64,000 nucleotides of DNA from an uncultured Flavobacteriaceae bacterium (GTDB taxonomy: Bacteria; Bacteroidota; Bacteroidia; Flavobacteriales; Flavobacteriaceae): assembly GCA_947488435.1 (NCBI GenBank), contig CANKZG010000001.1, positions 2,038,308 through 2,102,307 on the forward strand, given 5' to 3'. Position numbers and translations under genes: made by a program. Each line of letters begins with the position of its first letter. Position 1 is the first letter of the stretch. This document shows, one piece after another, positions 1 to 7,813 of this stretch. The notes under the pieces were generated by a model, which was not told the DNA's origin, ran no database searches, and was given only the letters and a program-made list of their open reading frames with translations.

Positions 1-1820
1 CTGCGGACGTGGCAACGCGAGAGCTTGCCATATATGTAGGCATAGCATGTATGGTTTTTGCAATGGTTCCGGCGATTTTTATAAAAAGTAAATCTACCGT
101 TGATGCAGACTATGCCCCACTAAATATAAAAACCATTGGAGGCAGTTTGAAAAAAATACTTGAGGGTTTTAAAGAAGCTTTTAAGTCAAGACCCTTTAGA
201 CAGTTGTGTATTGCTACCTTTTTTATATACAATACTTTTTACACCATTGCTAGTTTCTCTTTTTTTATTGTTGTTTACTACCTTTTTGGGGGTGATGCTG
301 GCGCTGCCGGAATTTGGCCTACCTTATTTGGAAGTGTGGGAGCTTTAGCAACAACCTTTATTGTTATTCCTATCATAGCGAATATGTCTAAAAAAATGGG
401 AAAAAAGAAGGCTTTCATTATTTCTCAGGCCATTTCCATTTTAGGTTATATTTTACTTTGGTTTCTTTTTATACCTGGAAAACCTTACATGTTCTTATTT
501 GCACTGCCTTTTTTCTCTTTTGGAATAGGAAGTTTATTTACGCTAATGATGTCTATGACCGCAGATGTTATCGATTTAGATGAATTGAATACGGGAGAAC
601 GACGAGAAGGTGTTTTCGGTGCTATTTATTGGTGGATGGTAAAGTTTGGATTCGCAATTGCAGGATTGTTAACAGGTACCATCATGTCTGTAGTAGGATT
701 TGATCCAAATGCAGCTGTGCAACCGGACGGAGCAATTTTTGGACTAAGAGCTTTTTACTCTGGTTTTCCCATTATTGGTACGTTAATCGCAATTTATGTA
801 ATGTGGAAGTATGATTTAACAGAAGAAAGAGCTAATGAAATAAGTGAAGCTTTAGAAAACAGAAAAATAAAAAAGAAAGTTACCGAAGTTTCTTCTGCCT
901 ATGGTGCGGGATACCTTAATTCAATCCCTGCAGATAAATTGAAACTTGGTAATTATACTGAAGTTAACCTCAGTGGAAAAAACTTATCAGAGTTAAAAGC
1001 TTTATTCATGGCAAAACTAGAGAATCAGGTGCATGGACTTAGCTTTAGCCCTTATGTTGAAGGCCAGGATACAACTGATATTTTATCAGAGTCACAAATT
1101 TGTAAGCGTATGGAGATTATTGCTCCTTATACCAAATGGGTAAGATCCTTTTCATGCACCGAAGGGAATGAAATTATACCAAGAGTAGCTCAGGAAAAAA
1201 AATTAAAATCTATTGTAGGTGCATGGATTAGTAGTGATAAAGACAGAAATGAAAAAGAAATTGAATCTCTAATTGCGCTTGCTAAAGCTGGAGAAGTTGG
1301 AATAGCAGCAGTCGGAAATGAAGTGTTACTTCGCGAGGAGATATCGGAAGCAGAACTTTTAACCTATATCAACAGAGTAAAAGAAGCGTTATCTGAATTT
1401 GATATTCCTGTTAGTTACGTAGATACCTATTACGAATATTATAGACGACCTAAACTGGTGGAGGCGTGTGATGTAATTTTAGCGAATTGCTATCCTTTTT
1501 GGGAAGGTTTTGATGTAGAAGATTCTTTGAAATACCTAAGACAAATGCATGCGATTACCAAGCAAGTTGCAAATGGTAAAAAAATAATAATATCAGAAAC
1601 AGGCTGGCCAAGTCAGGGGCAAGAAATTATGGATGCACATCCTTCTCAATTAAATGCGATGAAATATTTTATTCAAACACAAGAATGGGCAGATTCTGAA
1701 GGAGTGGAAATATTTCATTTCTCATCGTTTGATGAATCCTGGAAGGTTCGTTATGAAGGAGAGTTGGGAGCACGTTGGGGAATTTGGGATAAAAACGAAA
1801 AATTAAAGTACAATTCATAA
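1..1820 (+). CDS. MFS (GPH-type) sugar transporter fused to C-terminal GH17 beta-1,3-glucanase domain (5' partial)
   Basis: The reading frame is open at the left window edge (codons in phase with base 3), so the N-terminus is missing. Bases up to about 850 encode hydrophobic helices typical of the glycoside-pentoside-hexuronide/MFS family. From about 960 to the stop is a GH17 domain closely similar to the next gene. GH17 catalytic residues are present: the acid/base Glu in GNEV (codon 1320-1322) and the nucleophile Glu in SETGWPSQG (codon 1596-1598). The GH domain follows the last membrane helix and no export signal is seen, so it should face the cytoplasm and cleave imported beta-1,3-glucan oligosaccharides; that is inference. 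The next two genes (GH17, GH16) share the strand and fit a laminarin-utilisation locus. Confidence 0.85.
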   Translation, partial: ADVATRELAIYVGIACMVFAMVPAIFIKSKSTVDADYAPLNIKTIGGSLKKILEGFKEAFKSRPFRQLCIATFFIYNTFYTIASFSFFIVVYYLFGGDAGAAGIWPTLFGSVGALATTFIVIPIIANMSKKMGKKKAFIISQAISILGYILLWFLFIPGKPYMFLFALPFFSFGIGSLFTLMMSMTADVIDLDELNTGERREGVFGAIYWWMVKFGFAIAGLLTGTIMSVVGFDPNAAVQPDGAIFGLRAFYSGFPIIGTLIAIYVMWKYDLTEERANEISEALENRKIKKKVTEVSSAYGAGYLNSIPADKLKLGNYTEVNLSGKNLSELKALFMAKLENQVHGLSFSPYVEGQDTTDILSESQICKRMEIIAPYTKWVRSFSCTEGNEIIPRVAQEKKLKSIVGAWISSDKDRNEKEIESLIALAKAGEVGIAAVGNEVLLREEISEAELLTYINRVKEALSEFDIPVSYVDTYYEYYRRPKLVEACDVILANCYPFWEGFDVEDSLKYLRQMHAITKQVANGKKIIISETGWPSQGQEIMDAHPSQLNAMKYFIQTQEWADSEGVEIFHFSSFDESWKVRYEGELGARWGIWDKNEKLKYNS

Positions 1821-1829
1821 GAAAGCACT

Positions 1830-2738
1830 ATGTCATACAGAGAAGGACGTCATTTTTCACAAGCAAAGAATAATTTTAAGGGACATGCCGGAGTAGATTT
1901 TGGTAAAGTTTCTGAAGATGAATTAAAAGAACTATGGTTAGAAACACTTCAGAGCGGAATGCATGGCCTTTGCTTTAGTATGTATGAAGATGGTCAAAAC
2001 CCCGGAGATATTATTACCGAAGAGCAGGTAGAAAGGAGAATACAAATTATCAAACCGTATACAAAATGGGTACGGTCATTTTCGTGTATTGAAGGTAATG
2101 AACATATTCCTAGAATAGCAAAACAAAATGGGCTTAAAACCATGGTAGGTGCTTGGTTGAGTGATGATCTGGAAATGAATGAAACAGAAATAGAAGCGTT
2201 AATAACTTTGGCAAAAGAAGGATGTGTTGATATAGCTGCGGTTGGTAATGAAGTTTTATACCGAAACGAGTTATCAAAAGAACAACTATTGCAGTACCTC
2301 AAACGCGTTAAAGAAGCCTTACCTGATGTTGAAGTTGGTTATGTAGATGCCTATTATGAGTTTTCAGTTCATCCTGAAATTGTAGAAATCTGTGATGTGG
2401 TTTTAGCCAATTGCTACCCCTATTGGGAGGGATGTCCTATGGAGTATTCCCTAAATCATATGCAACAAATGTTCGGTCAAGCTACTGCTGCAGCAAATGG
2501 TAAAAAGGTGATTATTACAGAAACAGGGTGGCCAAGTCAGGGGAGCAGTTTAAAGGGCGCAATATCCTCAGAGGTAAACGCCATGAAATATTTTATAAAC
2601 ACCCAAGTTTGGTCAGCAAAAGATGACATTGAGGTATTTTATTTCTCATCGTTTGATGAATCCTGGAAAGTTGGAGCGGAAGGAGATGTGGGCGCATATT
2701 GGGGGCTCTGGGATAAGCATGAAAATCTGAAGTATTAA
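1830..2738 (+). CDS. GH17 family glucan 1,3-beta-glucosidase/endoglucanase, cytoplasmic
   Basis: 302 aa, a complete GH17 TIM barrel. The acid/base Glu141 (AAVGNEV) and nucleophile Glu231 (ITETGWPSQG) are both present, and PYTKWVRSFSCIEGNE and YFSSFDESWK are shared almost word for word with the GH17 domain of the preceding fusion protein, so the two arose by duplication. There is no signal peptide or lipobox, so it should act in the cytoplasm on imported laminari-oligosaccharides. It starts 9 bp after the fusion gene's stop and is almost certainly co-transcribed. Exact specificity (exo, endo or transglycosylating) cannot be read from sequence. Confidence 0.9.
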   Translation: MSYREGRHFSQAKNNFKGHAGVDFGKVSEDELKELWLETLQSGMHGLCFSMYEDGQNPGDIITEEQVERRIQIIKPYTKWVRSFSCIEGNEHIPRIAKQNGLKTMVGAWLSDDLEMNETEIEALITLAKEGCVDIAAVGNEVLYRNELSKEQLLQYLKRVKEALPDVEVGYVDAYYEFSVHPEIVEICDVVLANCYPYWEGCPMEYSLNHMQQMFGQATAAANGKKVIITETGWPSQGSSLKGAISSEVNAMKYFINTQVWSAKDDIEVFYFSSFDESWKVGAEGDVGAYWGLWDKHENLKY

Positions 2739-2775
2739 ACCGTAATTTTGCTTTTTCTTTTTTCATTTAATCCTT

Positions 2776-2783
2776 TAACTTTG
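2776..2783 (+). promoter_or_regulatory. Candidate -7 element TAACTTTG upstream of GH16
   Basis: TAACTTTG matches the Bacteroidota -7 consensus TAnnTTTG. It ends only 5 bp before the GH16 start codon at 2789, so a transcript from here would be almost leaderless. No TTG is found at the ideal -33 spacing, so this is tentative; read-through from the GH17 gene is the alternative. Confidence 0.35.
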
Positions 2784-2788
2784 AGCAA

Positions 2789-3562
2789 ATGAAATATGTA
2801 ATCTACTTTCTCATCCTATTTTGTTATGCCGCCAATGGACAGAAACAAAATAATCAATGGAAAGAAATATGGGTAGAAGACTTCAGTGATATTGCCTTAA
2901 ATGAAGACTATTGGAATTATGAAGTAGGGGATGGTTGTCCAAATTTATGTGGATGGGGAAATAACGAACGCCAAATCTATACAAAAACCAATCATCAGCT
3001 TAAAGATGGTTTTCTGCATATTACGGCAAAAAAGAGCGGAGATAGATACACTTCTGCCAGAATTACAACAAAGCAAAAATTTGAATTTCAGTATGGCAAA
3101 ATTGAAATTCGCGCCCAACTTCCTAGGGGAAAAGGATTGTGGCCTGCGTTTTGGATGTTGGGATCTAATATTGAAGAAGTGGGGTGGCCTTTATGCGGAG
3201 AAATTGATGTTTTAGAATATGTGGGGAAATCTCCCGGAGAAATTTTTACTAGTTTACATACCATGGCCGGGTCTGGAAATAAAGCTAATACAAAAACAAC
3301 AAGTATCCCAGGTATCGAAGAAGGTTTTCATTTGTATTCCGCAATTTGGTCATCTCAAAAAATTGAATTTTTTGTAGATCGTATTCGAGTTTATAGTTTT
3401 GCACCTTCAAAACAAACGACAGAAACATGGCCTTTCGATCAATCTTTTTATTTTATTCTGAATTTAGCTGTAGGAGGATACTTTGGTGGACCAGAAGTAG
3501 ATGATACGATATTTCCGCAAGATTTTATTGTAGATTATATCAAAGTATATCAAAACAACTAG
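2789..3562 (+). CDS. GH16 family endo-beta-1,3-glucanase (laminarinase), secreted
   Basis: 257 aa. Residues 1-17 form a hydrophobic signal peptide (MKYVIYFLILFCYAANG). The catalytic motif GEIDVLEYVG at residues 137-146 has the ExDxxE beta-bulge form of laminarinases: nucleophile Glu138, Asp140 and acid/base Glu143. GLWPAFWMLG and NLAVGGYFGGPEVD are typical of the family. The whole protein is the catalytic domain, with no CBM or sorting domain, so it is probably periplasmic or outer-surface. It completes the glucan set: outside cleavage by GH16, then uptake and cytoplasmic GH17 trimming. Its 3' end overlaps the convergent 3559-3972 gene by 4 bp. Confidence 0.93.
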   Translation: MKYVIYFLILFCYAANGQKQNNQWKEIWVEDFSDIALNEDYWNYEVGDGCPNLCGWGNNERQIYTKTNHQLKDGFLHITAKKSGDRYTSARITTKQKFEFQYGKIEIRAQLPRGKGLWPAFWMLGSNIEEVGWPLCGEIDVLEYVGKSPGEIFTSLHTMAGSGNKANTKTTSIPGIEEGFHLYSAIWSSQKIEFFVDRIRVYSFAPSKQTTETWPFDQSFYFILNLAVGGYFGGPEVDDTIFPQDFIVDYIKVYQNN

Positions 3563-3972
3563 TGGGGTAATTTATCTTTTAGTAATCCATAAACAAAAGT
3601 ACCCAATAAAGCTGCCCCAATTACAAGAATCATGCTCCAAACACCGGTCCCTAGCAAAACATACATAGGTCCTGGACAAGCCCCAGCAAGCGCCCAGCCT
3701 AAGCCAAAAATACTTCCACCCAGTAAATAACGAGTGATTCCTTTTTCTTTAGAAATCAGATCTATTGGGTTTCCTTTGATGTTCTTTATTTTTAGACGCT
3801 TAGTAAGCTGCAAAAAAAGTATCCCTATTCCTACGGCAGAGCATATAATTCCATACATATGAAACGATTGAAATTTGAACATTTCAAAAATCCGATACCA
3901 GGATACTGCTTCAGATTTTACCAAAACGATACCAAAAAAAACACCGACAATCAAAAACTTAAAATATTTCAT
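3559..3972 (-). CDS. YeeE/YedE family transporter subunit (DUF6691-like)
   Basis: 137 aa with about four membrane helices. The conserved cysteine motif GWALAGACPGPMYVLLGTG (Cys about residue 99) marks the YeeE/YedE (sulfur transport, DUF395) family, in which a pair of short proteins together equals one long TsuA-like protein. It lies 2 bp downstream of its partner (3975-4532) and is surely co-transcribed. The expected role is uptake of a reduced sulfur compound such as thiosulfate across the inner membrane; the substrate is not shown by sequence. Confidence 0.85.
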   Translation of the reverse strand: MKYFKFLIVGVFFGIVLVKSEAVSWYRIFEMFKFQSFHMYGIICSAVGIGILFLQLTKRLKIKNIKGNPIDLISKEKGITRYLLGGSIFGLGWALAGACPGPMYVLLGTGVWSMILVIGAALLGTFVYGLLKDKLPH

Positions 3973-3974
3973 AT

Positions 3975-4532
3975 TTAGAATAGTAATGGGAGAATAAAAT
4001 GTGTCATTAACAGTCCTCCAATAAAGAAACCGATTACCGCTATAAGTGAGGGGATTTGAAGGTTACTCAATCCAGTAATAGCATGCCCTGAAGTACAACC
4101 TCCAGCATATCTTGTACCAAAACCTACAAGAAAACCTCCTCCTATTAATAACCCTAGTTTTTTTAAAGACCCTAGATTTTCAGCTGCAAAAAGTTCTGCA
4201 GGTAAAAGAGCTTCCCCGATATTGGAAAAACCTAGACTTTCAAGATCAGATATCGTTGCAGGGCTTAATGCCATTACACTGCCATCAGACAAGTAGTGTG
4301 AAGCCAAAAAACCACCCAAAATTGCACCCAAAACAACGGTTAAATTCCAACGCTGTGCTTTCCAATCAAATTTAAAAAAAGAGGCATATCGATCAGCGCC
4401 ACCAATTGCACATAATGTTCTCAAATTCGATGACATGCCAAAAGTCTTACCAAAATAAACCAACAGGATAAGTACGGTGGCAATAAGTGGCCCTGAAATA
4501 TACCACGGCCAAGGTTGCAGTAACCAGTTCAT
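3975..4532 (-). CDS. YeeE/YedE family sulfur-compound transporter subunit
   Basis: 185 aa with about five membrane helices. The motif GFGTRYAGGCTSGHAITG carries the conserved cysteine thought to relay sulfur in TsuA-type transporters. It is the first gene of a two-gene minus-strand unit with the DUF6691-like half downstream. The two proteins probably assemble as complementary halves of one channel. The region upstream (4533-4623) is short and holds no recognised operator. Confidence 0.87.
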   Translation of the reverse strand: MNWLLQPWPWYISGPLIATVLILLVYFGKTFGMSSNLRTLCAIGGADRYASFFKFDWKAQRWNLTVVLGAILGGFLASHYLSDGSVMALSPATISDLESLGFSNIGEALLPAELFAAENLGSLKKLGLLIGGGFLVGFGTRYAGGCTSGHAITGLSNLQIPSLIAVIGFFIGGLLMTHFILPLLF

Positions 4533-4623
4533 AATAACGCTTTTTTCAAAGATATTACGAATCTGTCAATTGTTATGTAATTAATGTTGCAAAGAAACTA
4601 TAGGGAAAGCTCTTAAGATTCAT

Positions 4624-5106
4624 TTACCTTCTTTGGTATACTACACTTTGAAATTCAGGTAAATTTAATCCGATATCTGCAATTAATCGATCTCCGCTAA
4701 TGCGCAAGGTGGCAGGACCGGTATTTGTTGCACTGGTTAAAAGTACCTGTAATTCATCCGAAAACCAAGTGCCAGTTTGAATCGGGGTATCTATACAATC
4801 TATATTAAATTGATCTCCAGTGATAGATGTTACTTCTAAATTAGGCTGGGAAAGAACCCAAGTCAAGTCCCCATTGATGAGTAAAGTACTTTCTGCTAAA
4901 CATGCCAATTCGTCTACAATATTAAGAGAGGAAGTACCGTCGTTATTTAAATCCAAGGGGGCACTAACATTAATTTCAACTAGATCATAAAGCGCAACTA
5001 CATCAAAATTTGGAGGAGCAATGGCATCTTCATCGCCGTCTAGGCCACAGGATACTAATACCATAAATACGAATGCGAAGGGGAACAATTTTTTAAACGA
5101 TTTCAT
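4624..5106 (-). CDS. Putative lipoprotein, lipocalin-like (DUF5004 type)
   Basis: 160 aa. The N-terminus KSFKKLFPFAFVFMVLVSC ends in a lipobox (LVSC, Cys20), followed by an acidic linker, so it should be a lipid-anchored envelope protein. The remaining 120 residues are a beta-rich, Asp/Asn-rich fold with alternating hydrophobics, resembling the small lipocalin-like lipoproteins common in Flavobacteriaceae. No catalytic residues are seen. It is monocistronic; the divergent DUF5916 gene starts 277 bp upstream. Function unknown. Confidence 0.7.
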   Translation of the reverse strand: MKSFKKLFPFAFVFMVLVSCGLDGDEDAIAPPNFDVVALYDLVEINVSAPLDLNNDGTSSLNIVDELACLAESTLLINGDLTWVLSQPNLEVTSITGDQFNIDCIDTPIQTGTWFSDELQVLLTSATNTGPATLRISGDRLIADIGLNLPEFQSVVYQRR

Positions 5107-5383
5107 AACAGTAAATTTTATACGAATATTATGCTTTTTTTGGTAGAAGTAAAAATAATTGACGCGTAAATTTATAGCTAAGCCTCTATTTTAGTAAAAA
5201 ATTGCCGCTTTTTAATTCCCTTATATTTAAATATTGAAGCGTATATTTCTAAATAAAATCACAAAATTTAATCTCCTAAAATAGGAGCTCTCTTTTTTAA
5301 CAATTAATTGTGAGCAATATCTTTTGGGGACTTTTACCTTCGACCGGCTTAATATAGTGACTACAAAAAATACGTTTTTATTG

Positions 5384-7813
5384 ATGTTTCGGAGTTTTTT
5401 TCTATTACTTATTTTTAGTATTTCATATTCCCTGACGGCTCAGATTAAACAGAAAGAAATTAGAGCTACTCGTATTAACACAACCCCTAAAATTGATGGT
5501 GTCTTAGATGATGAGGTTTGGAAAAACCTTCCGGTTTATGGTGATTTTTTAATGTTACAACCGAATAATAATGGTGAAAAAGAACGGATTACACATAAAA
5601 CAGAGGTTAAAATGGCATATGATAATAAGGCCGTTTATTTTGCCGTATATCTGTATGATGATGATCCTGATAAGATATTAAAACAGTTTAGCCAACGTGA
5701 TCAAATATTTGTGCAAGCTGATTGGTTTTCCATAAATATCAATACCTTAAATGATAAGATTAACGAAACCAATTTTTATGTGACGAGTGCTGGTACGATT
5801 GGGGATTCTAGAGGAGAGAGTGGAAATGAAGATTTTCAATTTGACGTAGTTTTTCAAAGTAATATTTCTTATGATGAAAAAGGATGGTATGCAGAATTTA
5901 AAATTCCGTACAACGCGCTTCGTTTTCCAGAGGTTGCAGTACAAGATTGGAGTATTAATTTCTTTAGACAAATAAGACATCTTAACGAAACATATTCCTG
6001 GAATTATGTTGATCGTCAGGTAGGAGATCGTACACTATACAGTGGTCTTGTGACTGGACTGAGTGATATTGATGCCCCTTTAAGATTAATATTATTTCCT
6101 TTTGCTCAAGGAACAATTTCTACTTTTGATGGAGATACCGAAAGTGATTTTAATGCAGGTTTGGATTTAAAGTATGGGCTTACCGATAATTTTACTTTAG
6201 ATGCAACGCTAATACCGGACTTTGGGCAGGCAGCGTTTGACGCAGTAGAATTAAATCTGGGACCTTTTGAGCAAGTTTTTGATGAAAACAGGCAATTCTT
6301 TATCGAGGGTACCGATTTGTTTGATACCAATGGATTGTTTTTTAGCAGAAGAATAGGAAGTGCGCCAACACGGAGTGGAGATGTTTCGGAGCAACTCGAA
6401 GCCAATGAGGAGATTGTTGAAAACCCAGACAATGTTGATGTAATTAACGCCATAAAAATATCTGGACGTACAAAAAATAAATTAGGGATCTCATTTTTAA
6501 ATGCTATTACAGCGCAAACAGAGGCTGTAATAAGAGATTCAATTACCGGAGAAACTAGAGAAGTTGTAACGGAATCCTTTAGCAATTACAACGCAATTGC
6601 CTTAGACCAACAATTTGGTCAAAACTCCTCCATAACTCTTATTAATACAAACGTTACGCGATCAGGAGATTTTAGAGACGCCAATGTAACAGCTTTGCTA
6701 ACCGATTTGGTCAATAAAAAGAATTCGTATAATGCTTCTGGAGGAGTGTTAGTCAGTCGAGTTCGGGAAAATGGAAATACAACCTCAGGATTGCGTACCC
6801 GTTTTGATTTAAGAAAAATACAAGGAAACTTTAGGTGGCGGTTAAGTCATTTCTTAGCAGATGATAATTATGATAGTAATGATCTTGGCTTACAATTTAG
6901 AAATAACTTCAATAATTTTATAGGAGAGGTATCTTATGAAATTTTTGAACCTACCAAAAAATTTAATCGCTATCGAATAGCGTTAAGGCATCGGCATCGC
7001 CGCTTGTTTACTCCAAGTGTTTTAACCGAGAATAGAACGTCAATCAATTCTTTTTTCTTTACCCCAAAGCGTTTTGCTTTTGGAGTAGATTTGGAATATA
7101 GCGGAGATCGAGATGATTATTTTGAACCGCGTATCGATGGTCGTTTTGTAACCTTTAGTTCGAATGCAGGGGGTGGGTTTTTTATCTCAACAGATTTTAG
7201 AAAGAAGTTTGCATTGGATCTAAGAGCAAATTATCGCAGATTTTTTGAAGATCCGGAAGAAAACTTAACCGTTTTCTTTTCACCTCGCTACCGTTTTTCG
7301 GATAAATTTCTCGTGATTTTAAGTTCCGAATTTTCGGAACGCAATGATGATTTCGGTTTTATAGCGGAAGATGGTGTAGATGTTTTTTTGGGGCAAAGAG
7401 ATGTAACCAGTATTGAAAATAGTGTTCAGGCGAGTTATAATTTTGATCCTTATAAAGCGATAAACCTCCGTTTTCGTAATTTTTGGAGCACGGCAGATTA
7501 TAGTGATGATATCTTTTTTATCCTGAATCAAGATGGTACGCGATCTTCATTTGATTTTGATACTACTGCGGATGACCCAAACACAAATTTTAATATTTGG
7601 AATTTGGATCTAAGTTTCAATTGGCGTTTTGCCCCGGGAAGTCAAGCTACTTTTTTATACCGTAATTCAATTTTTAATGAAAGTACAGATTCCCAGCTAA
7701 ATTATGCGAATAGCCTTAGTAATCTTTTTGATCAACCAGTGCGGCATACCGTATCGTTGCGAGTGGTTTATTTTTTAGATGTAAATAATTTAAAATCTTC
7801 CTCAAAATCCTAA
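5384..7813 (+). CDS. DUF5916 family outer-membrane protein with N-terminal CBM9-like domain
   Basis: I take the ATG at 5384 because it directly precedes a signal peptide (MFRSFFLLLIFSISYSLTAQ); the same frame is open upstream to a TTG at 5324 without sense. The mature protein (about 790 aa) begins with a CBM9-like beta-sandwich (KIDGVLDDEVWKNLP, then WYAEFKIPYNALRFP) over about 200 residues. A long beta-barrel-like region follows, rich in alternating aromatic strands (FRWRLSHF, INLRFRNFW, LSFNWRF). This is the DUF5916 layout, frequent in Bacteroidota and usually assigned to the outer membrane; its function is unproven. The carbohydrate link comes only from the CBM9 resemblance and the neighbouring glucanases and GH113 gene. 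Confidence 0.85.
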   Translation: MFRSFFLLLIFSISYSLTAQIKQKEIRATRINTTPKIDGVLDDEVWKNLPVYGDFLMLQPNNNGEKERITHKTEVKMAYDNKAVYFAVYLYDDDPDKILKQFSQRDQIFVQADWFSININTLNDKINETNFYVTSAGTIGDSRGESGNEDFQFDVVFQSNISYDEKGWYAEFKIPYNALRFPEVAVQDWSINFFRQIRHLNETYSWNYVDRQVGDRTLYSGLVTGLSDIDAPLRLILFPFAQGTISTFDGDTESDFNAGLDLKYGLTDNFTLDATLIPDFGQAAFDAVELNLGPFEQVFDENRQFFIEGTDLFDTNGLFFSRRIGSAPTRSGDVSEQLEANEEIVENPDNVDVINAIKISGRTKNKLGISFLNAITAQTEAVIRDSITGETREVVTESFSNYNAIALDQQFGQNSSITLINTNVTRSGDFRDANVTALLTDLVNKKNSYNASGGVLVSRVRENGNTTSGLRTRFDLRKIQGNFRWRLSHFLADDNYDSNDLGLQFRNNFNNFIGEVSYEIFEPTKKFNRYRIALRHRHRRLFTPSVLTENRTSINSFFFTPKRFAFGVDLEYSGDRDDYFEPRIDGRFVTFSSNAGGGFFISTDFRKKFALDLRANYRRFFEDPEENLTVFFSPRYRFSDKFLVILSSEFSERNDDFGFIAEDGVDVFLGQRDVTSIENSVQASYNFDPYKAINLRFRNFWSTADYSDDIFFILNQDGTRSSFDFDTTADDPNTNFNIWNLDLSFNWRFAPGSQATFLYRNSIFNESTDSQLNYANSLSNLFDQPVRHTVSLRVVYFLDVNNLKSSSKS

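Noticed and set aside
5324-5383. Upstream TTG-initiated extension of the DUF5916 gene
   Set aside because: The extension is polar and would bury the signal peptide; ATG 5384 starts a normal one.
6106-6585. 159-codon minus-strand frame inside the DUF5916 gene
   Set aside because: Serine-rich antisense translation of a well-supported gene; no promoter or family.
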